From CAZGWJ01 sp964529445 (GTDB lineage Bacteria; Oederibacteriota; Muellerivitia; Muellerivitales; Muellerivitaceae), in assembly GCA_964529445.1 (NCBI GenBank), contig CAZGWJ010000083.1, positions 1 to 11,655 on the forward strand: a DNA stretch of 11,655 nt. The letters run 5' to 3'. Shown piece by piece: positions 1-8,100 of this stretch. Below the pieces are notes generated by a model that made no database searches, had not been told where the DNA came from, and saw nothing but the letters and a program-made list of their open reading frames with translations. The position numbers and the translations under genes were made by a program. The stretch's first letter is position 1, and every line of letters starts with the position of its first letter.

Positions 1-925
1 TCCCCCCGAACCCGTTCCTCATCTGCTTTTTCGAGACGTTGTAGGACTTGTCGGTCTTCAAACCCGGATAACAGAGGTTCGAGATGGCCTTGTGCTTGGA
101 AAGAAACCGCGCCATGGCCATAGCGTTGTCCGCCATCTTCGCGGCACGGAGGTCGAGTGTCTTCAGACCCCGTTCCAGCAGGGAGGCCGAATGGGGATCC
201 AGGGTCGTCCCGAAGGCCTGACGGCTGAACCAAAGCTTTTCGTAATCGTCCTTGCTCCCCGCGATGGCACCGGCCATGAGGTCGTTGTGCCCCCCCAGGG
301 CCTTGGTGGCACTGTGGACCACCAGGTCGGCGCCCAGGTGAAGGGGCTTGGTGTGATAGGGCGTCGCAAAGGTGTTGTCCACCACGAACAGGACACCCTT
401 GCGCTTGCACAGCTGGGCCATCCACTGGATATCGAGGGTCTTGCAGAGGGGGTTGCTGGGGGTCTCACAGAAGACCATGCGGGTGTTGGGACGGATGTGC
501 TTCTTGATGGACTTGTAGTTGTCCCCGTCGAGCCAGGTGACTTTCACACCGAGGCGCTCGAGGACAAGGGAGATCTTGTAGTTGGCCCCGTAGATGTCGT
601 GGAAGAGGATGAGATGGTCCCCCGCGGAGAGGTAGGTCAGGTAGACCAGGGTGCAGGCCGCCATGCCCGAGGTGCAGACGATGCAGTCCTCGGCGTCCTC
701 CAGGGCCGCGATCTTGCGCTCCACGGCGCGCACAGTCGGGTTGTCGTCCCGGTGATAGGTGTACCCGTCGACCTCTCCGTCCGTGATCTGCCGCAGGACC
801 TCGAAGGACCCGTAGTGGTAGTTGACGGCGTTGACGATGGGGGTCACCATCGGTTTGTTGCCGTAGGGCGTCAGGGGGATCTGCAGGACCCGGGGTTCCC
901 AGCCTTCCTTGCGGATGTTGTTCAT
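1..925 (-). CDS. PLP-dependent trans-sulfuration enzyme (cystathionine gamma-synthase / gamma-lyase family), 3' end outside window
   Basis: Fold-type I PLP enzyme of the Cys/Met metabolism family, which makes or breaks cystathionine, homocysteine or methionine C-S bonds in the cytoplasm. About 308 residues are visible from the ATG at 925; family members are usually 380-400, so roughly 75-90 are missing at the left edge. Seen in the translation: Y57-H-R59 followed by NPT (phosphate contact from the partner subunit), S86-G-M88, Y112-G (stacks on the PLP ring), D183 in VVDNTFATPY (pairs with the pyridine nitrogen) and the Schiff-base lysine K208 in HSATKALGGH. The cysteine that methionine gamma-lyases carry two residues after the ring tyrosine is alanine here (A114), which argues against a canonical MGL. 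I cannot separate cystathionine gamma-synthase, beta-lyase, gamma-lyase or O-acylhomoserine sulfhydrylase by eye. The start is set by a strong Shine-Dalgarno nine bases upstream. It lies 3 bases after lolD and is probably translationally coupled to it. Confidence 0.9.
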   Translation of the reverse strand, partial: MNNIRKEGWEPRVLQIPLTPYGNKPMVTPIVNAVNYHYGSFEVLRQITDGEVDGYTYHRDDNPTVRAVERKIAALEDAEDCIVCTSGMAACTLVYLTYLSAGDHLILFHDIYGANYKISLVLERLGVKVTWLDGDNYKSIKKHIRPNTRMVFCETPSNPLCKTLDIQWMAQLCKRKGVLFVVDNTFATPYHTKPLHLGADLVVHSATKALGGHNDLMAGAIAGSKDDYEKLWFSRQAFGTTLDPHSASLLERGLKTLDLRAAKMADNAMAMARFLSKHKAISNLCYPGLKTDKSYNVSKKQMRNGFGG

Positions 926-928
926 GGC

Positions 929-1609
<681 letters not shown>

Positions 1610-1615
1610 GACAAA

Positions 1616-1621
1616 CCTCTT
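1616..1621 (-). promoter_or_regulatory. Shine-Dalgarno that fixes the TTG start of lolD
   Basis: AAGAGG on the minus strand, six bases before TTG at 1609. It is the only plausible ribosome site in the short open stretch between the upstream in-frame stop (1631-1633) and the Walker A region. Confidence 0.65.
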
Positions 1622-1631
1622 ACGGCTTATT

Positions 1632-1759
1632 CACCACCAGGGCCTTCGGCCCCACCAAGGCCCTTCGGGCCTCACCAAGAAGACTTTGTTTCAGACATCC
1701 TGCCAACTGGTGGCGCTCGAAGAGCGCTGGTGGCCCCCCGTAAGGGGGGCTCGTGGTGC
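1632..1759. repeat. Mirror-symmetric array of four hairpins with CACCA/TGGTG spacers
   Basis: This fills the gap between the permease gene and lolD. On the plus strand the left half holds GGGCC-TTC-GGCCC (1640-1652) and AGGCCC-TTC-GGGCCT (1658-1672), each bordered by CACCA motifs (near 1632, 1653, 1673). The right half holds GCGCTC-GAA-GAGCGC (1713-1727) and GCCCCCC-GTAA-GGGGGGC (1733-1750), bordered by TGGTG motifs (near 1708, 1728, 1754). The spacers, and the TTC/GAA loops of three hairpins, are therefore inverted about a centre near 1690-1700. Stem sequences differ between units while pairing is kept. Being on the minus-strand transcript of the Lol genes it would form a branched RNA fold; there is no U-run, so it is not a standard terminator. 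I do not recognise a named repeat family. Confidence 0.8.
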
Positions 1760-1769
1760 AAAACGGTCG

Positions 1770-3032
1770 TTAGTCGTAGCGGATGGCGTCGACGGGTTCC
1801 ATCTTCGCGGCCTGCCGCGCCGGGTACAGGGTCGACACCCAGCACAGGAGCATCGAGCAGACCGGGATGACGACGTAGGACACGAAGACGTCCACCTTCA
1901 CGGGCAGACGGTCGATGTAGTACACGCTGCCCCCTCCCGGCATGGGGATGGGGATCTGCTCGATGATCTGGCAGAGGACGAACCCCAGGGCCATTCCCAG
2001 AAGGGTGCCCATGGTGCCGATGAACATCCCCTGGAAGACGAAGATGTCCTTCACGGAGGAGTTCCTCGCGCCCATGGCCTTCAGGATGCCGATCTCCTTG
2101 GTCTTCTCGATGACCATCATCGTGAGCGGATTGATGATGTTGAGGGCCGCGACCAGCACGATGAGGGACAGGATGATGCCCATCACCATCTTCTCGGTCT
2201 GGAGGGCGATGAAAAGATTGCGGTTCATCTGGAGCCAGTCCTGGACCTGGTAACGACCCTGAAGGACCTCCCGGATGCGCTTCGCCACCATGGGCGCCTG
2301 GTTGACGTCGTCCACCTTCACGGCCACGCCGGTCACCCCGTCCGGCATCTGGTACATGCGCTGGGCGTTCTTGAGGGAAACGTAGGAGAACGTGGCATCG
2401 TAGTCGTACATGCCCGTCTGGAAGATGCCCACCACCTGGAACCTCATGGACTGGGGCATGAGTCCCATGGGGGTCTGCTGGAGGATCGGAAGGAAGAGGA
2501 TCAAATCGTCCCCCCGCCCCACGCCCAGTCGACGCGCCAACTCGTGCCCGAGGAAGATCCGCTCCGCACGAGCCTGCCCTTCCGAGCCGGGACCCCGCAA
2601 GGCATCCGACTTGACCCCGTGATTGAGGTAGGCGTCGAGATCGGCCACGGCCTGCGGCCGGTCGGGATCCACGCCCCACACCATGATGCCGAGCGAACGG
2701 CTCTTGGAGCGGGCCAGGGACTGGCCCTCGACGTAGGGCCCCACCGACTTCACTCGGGGGATGCCCTTGACGAGGTTCACGACCTCGTCGTGACGGGACA
2801 CGAAATCGGACTGGTATCCCGTGATGACGATATGGGCGTTTAAGCCCACGATCTTGGACTTCAGGTCCTCATCGAACCCGTTCATGACCGAAAGAACCAC
2901 GGACAAGGTCATCACGCCCACCGCCACCCCCAGCACCGAAAGCCAGGTCAAAACGGAAACGGCGGAGCGCTTGCGCCTCGATCGCAGGTACCTCAACCCC
3001 AGAAAAAGTTCAAAAGGCAGTTTCAAATCCAA
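1770..3032 (-). CDS. lolC: Lipoprotein-releasing ABC transporter permease, LolC/LolE family
   Basis: Inner-membrane permease that, with LolD, releases mature lipoproteins towards LolA. It is 420 residues, close to the 400-415 of the family. Topology as seen: one N-terminal membrane segment (about 25-50), a long periplasmic domain (about 51-280), then three segments (about 282-305, 330-356, 382-402). Family landmarks are LPFELFLGLRYLRSRR at the start, SVMNGFDEDL after the first segment, EKTKEIGILKAMGA (309-322, the cytoplasmic coupling region that meets LolD) and the closing YPARQAAKMEPVDAIRYD. Only one permease gene is present here, so it may act as a homodimer or have a partner elsewhere; LolC and LolE cannot be told apart. 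The start is TTG: a stop lies three codons upstream and the first in-frame ATG is within the first membrane segment. TTG at 3026 is an alternative. No good Shine-Dalgarno is seen, and an inverted repeat ends 13 bases upstream. Confidence 0.9.
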   Translation of the reverse strand: MDLKLPFELFLGLRYLRSRRKRSAVSVLTWLSVLGVAVGVMTLSVVLSVMNGFDEDLKSKIVGLNAHIVITGYQSDFVSRHDEVVNLVKGIPRVKSVGPYVEGQSLARSKSRSLGIMVWGVDPDRPQAVADLDAYLNHGVKSDALRGPGSEGQARAERIFLGHELARRLGVGRGDDLILFLPILQQTPMGLMPQSMRFQVVGIFQTGMYDYDATFSYVSLKNAQRMYQMPDGVTGVAVKVDDVNQAPMVAKRIREVLQGRYQVQDWLQMNRNLFIALQTEKMVMGIILSLIVLVAALNIINPLTMMVIEKTKEIGILKAMGARNSSVKDIFVFQGMFIGTMGTLLGMALGFVLCQIIEQIPIPMPGGGSVYYIDRLPVKVDVFVSYVVIPVCSMLLCWVSTLYPARQAAKMEPVDAIRYD

Positions 3033-3045
3033 CCCCGCAATTCAC

Positions 3046-3177
3046 AGCCAACGCGAAGTCGCGAAGCCGCGAAGAAAGACTTTTTCGTTCTTCTGAAGCA
3101 TCAAACAGTTCGAACAATCCATTTCGAAAATCCAATGCATTTAAAACTTCGCCGTTCTTCGCGGCTTCGCGTTGGCT
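3046..3177. repeat. Intergenic inverted repeat made of 8-base NCGCGAAG units
   Basis: The left arm on the plus strand is AGCCA followed by three head-to-tail 8-mers, ACGCGAAG, TCGCGAAG and CCGCGAAG (3051-3074). The right arm (3155-3177) is the reverse complement of AGCCA plus two such units and AA; a degenerate third copy (near 3147-3154) follows. The longest uninterrupted match is 17 bases (3060-3076 against 3155-3171), and the outer 13 bases also match (3046-3058 against 3165-3177). The arms enclose an AT-rich loop of about 78 bases with no reading frame of note. It lies between lysS and the permease gene, and the two arms differ by one unit. Similar short-period CGCGAAG or CGCAAAG tandem repeats are, from memory, common between genes in various bacteria; I cannot confirm a family. 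Confidence 0.8.
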
Positions 3178-3195
3178 TTGTATCTTCCTTTTTCG

Positions 3196-4701
<1,506 letters not shown>

Positions 4702-4708
4702 GGGTTCA

Positions 4709-4714
4709 TCCTTT
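4709..4714 (-). promoter_or_regulatory. Shine-Dalgarno that fixes the TTG start of lysS
   Basis: AAAGGA on the minus strand, seven bases before TTG at 4701 and just after the stop of the upstream gene. An ATG two bases on (4709-4707) is in another frame and meets a stop after three codons, so it is not the lysS start. Confidence 0.7.
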
Positions 4715-4716
4715 GG

Positions 4717-6768
4717 TCACGGCAATTCCGGCGCATCCGCCGACCCCGCCTTCGAATTCCATTCGTCCTTCGTCACGACGGCCATCCTCAGGAAGGGTTC
4801 CCCGTAACGGTTCGTCCGGTCCTGCCACGAAGCGCCCGGATAGGCGGCCCGCACCCGTTCCTGCATGTCCTTCTGGTCCCAGGCCACGAACAGGATCAGG
4901 ACATCCCGCTCGGCCCTTCGTTCCAGGGGCCATCGGACGTCCTTCTCCAGTTTCAGGACCGACACCCGGCCCAGGTTCATGAAGACGCTGACGCTCGAGT
5001 GAAGCGGCCAAGGGGCCACCAGATGGTACCTCGCAGCGCTCTCCCGATACAACCGCGCGATCTCCAGATGATTGAAACCCATGGCGTTCCAGGCAGGCTG
5101 GTGATTGGGGATCACCCGATAGTAGATGCGGGCGTTCGCCGCGCCGGCCAGGACAACCAGTCCGAAGAGTAACCAACGGGCGACCGTGCGGAAGGCAGGC
5201 CCGGCTCCCTTGAGAAGGCCCGCGAGCCAATCCCATCCGGCGGCCACCGCCAGGAACACGAAGGGCAGAACGAGGTAGAGCCGCTGTTGGTTCAGGTAAT
5301 GTGGATGGGGATCCTTTCCCTGGATGGCGAGGGCGTTCGCGCAGATCCCGAATAGCAACCCGGACAGGACGATCCAGGTCAAACCCGAACGGGGACGGCG
5401 CAGAAGCGCCGCCAGCCCCAGGACCAGGAGTGCCGCCGTGAACCCGTCGACCACGGGCACCTTATGCACCCCGAACCTCGGGTCGGGATGGATGTTCCTG
5501 AAGAAGGTCGTCGAGGTGTTGATGAACGTCTTCGCCGGAAGCAGGACATCGCCCGTCCTCTTCACCTCGTTGAAAATGCTCAGTTCCTTGGAGCGTCCCA
5601 CGAATTCCGAGGGGGTCCGGATGCTGTAGACCAGGAAAGGCCCCACGAGCCAGAGGAAAGCGAAGAGGGCGAGCAGGAGGTGCCTTCCGTAGGCCTTCAG
5701 GAATTCACGCCGGGAGGCGAGAAAACGCGCCGCCACCGAGAGGGCCAGCATCCCGACCACCAGGCGTCCTGAGATGTAGCTCATCACCGCGGCGGCCGCC
5801 CAGAGTCCGGTCCAGGCGAAATCGGCGCGCCGCCCCTCCTTCATGGCCCGTTCCAGGTGATAGAACGCGCAAACCTCGAAGAGGAGCGTGAAGATGTTCG
5901 TGAACGGCGAGAGGCTGTAGAAGAGATGGAACCACGCGAAGGAGAAGAGCAGGGTGGACAGGAGAGCCGCCTCCCGCGATACGTGATATCGGGCCAGCCG
6001 GTAGAACAGGGCCAGTGCGACCAGGGAGAGGGTTGCGGCCATGATCCGCCCCGCGACCAGGGAAGTCCCCAGGACCGAGAAAAAAGCCGCGTAGATGTAG
6101 TAGACGAACGAGGGGTTCCCCCACCAGCCGGTGATGAAAGGCGACCGCAACTGTCCGTTCAGGACCTTGACCCCGTCGAGAAGATGGTTGGCCTCGTCGA
6201 TCTGGAGGCCCGTGAAATCGCGCCCCACGAAGGGGAATCGCAGGAGGGCCGCCAGGATCAGGACCAGAAGGAAGGCCTTGCCGTCCGGCGCCGGATCGGG
6301 CCCCTGCGGAGGCCGGAATCCCAGGACGGCCGCGAAAGCCAGCAGCAACGCGGACACGAGAAGGGCAAGACCGACCGGATGGTTGTTTTGGTGGAAAGCC
6401 CATCGGCAAGCCAGGACCAGGCCGAGGACCAGGACGGCCAGGACCCAGGGGATCTTCCCGGTGACCCGGGCTGTCGGGACGGGTTCGCCGCCGGGGTGAA
6501 GCAGGACGGGACTACGGGGCGGGAACGCCTTGAAGGCGGCGGTGAGAGCGAGGAACTGGAAAAGGGTGCCCTCGATCCAGCGAACGGCACCCGCCCAGAG
6601 AAGGACGCCGTAGAAACCCGTCACGAGGGCCAATAGCAGCCAGGTCCATCGGATGCCGAAGGGGGATGCGGCCGGACGCACCGGGGGCGAGGAAGGCACT
6701 GGCACGGAAGCCGAAACCCCTCGGCGGGCGTGCGACTTCGTCTTCCGTATGCTTTTCTTCGCCGGCAT
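4717..6768 (-). CDS. GT-C superfamily membrane glycosyltransferase (PMT/ArnT-like, GT39/GT83 type)
   Basis: A 683-residue polytopic protein. A basic, proline-rich N-terminus (1-39) is followed by many hydrophobic segments (for example about 42-61, 106-123, 132-150, 164-180, 213-231, 237-254, 266-284, 362-380, 440-456, 462-480, 497-512, 529-543), then a soluble C-terminal region of about 130 residues. The first long external loop carries D191-E192 in GLQIDEANHLLDG, the acidic pair that acts as catalytic base in PMT/ArnT-type enzymes. The next segments, with NPSFVYYIYAAFFSVLG and a later R-x(n)-LFYRLARYH stretch, also fit the PMT_2 pattern. Such enzymes move a sugar from a polyprenyl-phosphate donor to an acceptor on the outer face of the inner membrane; the sugar and acceptor here are unknown. 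ATG at 6768 has GAAGGGA seven bases upstream, 30 bases after prfB, so it is probably cotranscribed with prfB and lysS. Confidence 0.8.
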   Translation of the reverse strand: MPAKKSIRKTKSHARRGVSASVPVPSSPPVRPAASPFGIRWTWLLLALVTGFYGVLLWAGAVRWIEGTLFQFLALTAAFKAFPPRSPVLLHPGGEPVPTARVTGKIPWVLAVLVLGLVLACRWAFHQNNHPVGLALLVSALLLAFAAVLGFRPPQGPDPAPDGKAFLLVLILAALLRFPFVGRDFTGLQIDEANHLLDGVKVLNGQLRSPFITGWWGNPSFVYYIYAAFFSVLGTSLVAGRIMAATLSLVALALFYRLARYHVSREAALLSTLLFSFAWFHLFYSLSPFTNIFTLLFEVCAFYHLERAMKEGRRADFAWTGLWAAAAVMSYISGRLVVGMLALSVAARFLASRREFLKAYGRHLLLALFAFLWLVGPFLVYSIRTPSEFVGRSKELSIFNEVKRTGDVLLPAKTFINTSTTFFRNIHPDPRFGVHKVPVVDGFTAALLVLGLAALLRRPRSGLTWIVLSGLLFGICANALAIQGKDPHPHYLNQQRLYLVLPFVFLAVAAGWDWLAGLLKGAGPAFRTVARWLLFGLVVLAGAANARIYYRVIPNHQPAWNAMGFNHLEIARLYRESAARYHLVAPWPLHSSVSVFMNLGRVSVLKLEKDVRWPLERRAERDVLILFVAWDQKDMQERVRAAYPGASWQDRTNRYGEPFLRMAVVTKDEWNSKAGSADAPELP

Positions 6769-6798
6769 CGTTCGTTCCCTTCGGATCTCTTCGTCCTG

Positions 6799-7900
6799 CT
6801 AATCGACCAATTTGGCCTTCAATGCGGACTCCACGAAGAGGTCCAGATCCCCGTCCATGACGCGCTGGACGTCCCCGATCTCCGCTTCGGTCCGATGGTC
6901 CTTCACCATCTGGTACGGCTGGAAGACGTAGGACCGGATCTGGCTGCCCCACTCGATCTTCTTCTTCTCGCCCGCCACCTTGGCCATCTCCTCGTCGTGA
7001 AGGCTCTGGTAGTGCAGGAAGAGCTTGGCCTTCAGCATTCGCATGGCCATCTCTCGGTTCTTCAACTGGGAACGCTCCACCTGGCAGGCCACGATGAGAC
7101 CCGTCGGCACGTGGGTGAGCCGGACGGCGGTCTCCACCTTGTTGACGTTCTGCCCGCCCTTGCCCCCCGAACGGAAGGTGTCCATTTTGACATCCTCCGG
7201 GTCGATCTCCACCTCGACGTCGTCCACCTCGGGCATGACATCCACGGAGGAAAAGGACGTGTGGCGCCGCTTGGCCGCGTCGAAAGGGGAGATACGCACT
7301 AGCCGATGGACCCCCTTCTCCACCTTGAGGAAGCCGTAGGCCCAGGGCCCCTTGACAAGAAGGGTGGCGGACTTGATGCCCGCCTCGTCGGCCACCTGGT
7401 GGTCGAGGGTCTCGACCGCGAATCCCTTCCGGTCGCACCAGCGGACGTACATACGCAGGAGCATTTCCGCCCAATCCTGGCTCTCCGTGCCCCCGGCCCC
7501 GGGATGGATGGAGAGATAGGCGTTGTGGGAATCGTACTTGCCGGTGAAATAGCGCTTCAATTCGAAGGCGCGGAAGTCGGATTCGTACTTGGCCCAGGAA
7601 CGCTTCATCTCCTCGAGAAGGGCCTCGTCATGCTGCTCCTTGAGCAGTTCCTGGCAAGCCAGGAGATCGTCATGCTCCTTCTCGAAACGTTCATAGACGG
7701 CCAGTTCCTCCTTGAGGAGGGCCAACTGCCGGGTGGCCTCCTGGGCTTCCCGGGGATGATCCCAGAAACCCGGAGCGGCGGCCTTGTTCTCGAGGGTCTC
7801 GATGTCCTGCCTTACCCGGGCAGGGTCAAAGATGACCCCTCACTTCGTGATACATGTGGTCCAGCGCCTTGACGTCCAGTTCGAACAACGCCAAACCCAT
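6799..7900 (-). CDS. prfB: Peptide chain release factor 2, expressed through a programmed +1 frameshift
   Basis: RF2 reads UGA and UAA stops and triggers peptide release on the ribosome. Reading starts at ATG 7900, covers 24 codons to CTT (7831-7829), meets in-frame TGA (7828-7826), shifts +1 by skipping T7828 and resumes at GAC (7827-7825) to TAG at 6799. The joined product is about 366 residues, matching the usual 365. After the shift it reads LDPARVRQDIETLENKA, a family-typical start. Landmarks: SPF stop-codon recognition motif (about 204-206) and GGQ catalytic motif (about 248-250) in SGGKGGQNVNK. A GGAAGGGG Shine-Dalgarno (7910-7903) lies a little close to ATG 7900. The in-frame ATG at 7912 would add four residues but has no ribosome site. 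It is first in the minus-strand run, divergent from pheT. Confidence 0.96.
7825..7840 (-). promoter_or_regulatory. prfB programmed +1 frameshift site
   Basis: The minus strand reads AGG GGT CAT CTT TGA C. This has the three classic parts: an internal Shine-Dalgarno-like AGGGG just upstream, the slippery CTT, and UGA followed by C as a poor stop context. The stop is codon 25 counting from ATG 7900. In known RF2 genes low RF2 lets the ribosome pause at UGA and shift +1, so RF2 controls its own synthesis. The only visible change from the E. coli arrangement is T instead of the last G of the AGGGGG run. Confidence 0.95.
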
Positions 7901-7927
7901 CACCCCTTCCATGTGTACGATTCAGGC

Positions 7928-7949
7928 ACCGGTCCGGATCCCGGCCGGT
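7928..7949. other. Hairpin in the prfB-pheT intergenic region, likely prfB 5' leader
   Basis: ACCGG (7928-7932) pairs with CCGGT (7945-7949) and CCGG (7934-7937) with CCGG (7941-7944), leaving a bulged T and a three-base ATC loop: nine G/C-rich pairs in all. On the minus strand it lies about 28 bases before the prfB start and 12 bases after a TAAACT -10-like hexamer (7966-7961) that has no good -35. If that hexamer is used, the hairpin would sit close to the 5' end of the prfB mRNA. No U-run follows, so a terminator is unlikely. Confidence 0.5.
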
Positions 7950-8014
7950 TACGGCCCCCAAGTTTAGCGGAATCGAACCCTGCGGATGGTAAAAAACGCG
8001 GCAGGAGTCGCGCA

Positions 8015-8043
8015 TTGACAGTCCCCCAGGGGTCCTCTAAACT
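8015..8043 (+). promoter_or_regulatory. Sigma-70-type promoter of pheT
   Basis: The -35 TTGACA (8015-8020) is a perfect consensus, the spacer is exactly 17 bases, and the -10 TAAACT (8038-8043) keeps the three most important bases. Transcription would start near 8050, giving a leader of about 50 bases to the pheT ATG, too short for a T-box. A run of six A's lies about 19-24 bases upstream of the -35. The spacer holds the near-palindrome CCCCCAGGGG, a possible but unproven operator. Confidence 0.75.
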
Positions 8044-8100
8044 CGACGGACAAGCCGAACTTTGCCGCTCCATTTCTCGTTTTTCCCGGAGTCTCCTCGC

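Noticed and set aside
1672..1698. Eight-codon minus-strand ORF in the centre of the hairpin array
   Set aside because: A GGCAGG lies directly against the ATG with no proper spacing, and a frame this short is expected by chance.
1733..1750. GCCCCCC/GGGGGGC hairpin as a rho-independent terminator after the permease gene
   Set aside because: No U-run follows on the minus strand and it is one of four hairpins in an array, with lolD continuing in the same direction.
3046..3177. Inverted repeat as ends of an insertion sequence or as a CRISPR
   Set aside because: The 78-base interior encodes nothing, no flanking target duplication is seen, and there are no repeat-spacer units of CRISPR size.
6799..7725. 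prfB as a 308-residue protein starting at 7725
   Set aside because: It would lack the conserved N-terminal helix. The upstream frame plus a classic +1 frameshift site gives the normal length and known start.
8062..8100. Thirteen-codon N-terminal extension of pheT, rich in Phe codons, as a possible leader peptide
   Set aside because: It is in frame with pheT with no stop of its own, has no ribosome site, and PheT proteins start at the MPVSYRW-type sequence. Three Phe codons in such a stretch are not enough to claim attenuation.
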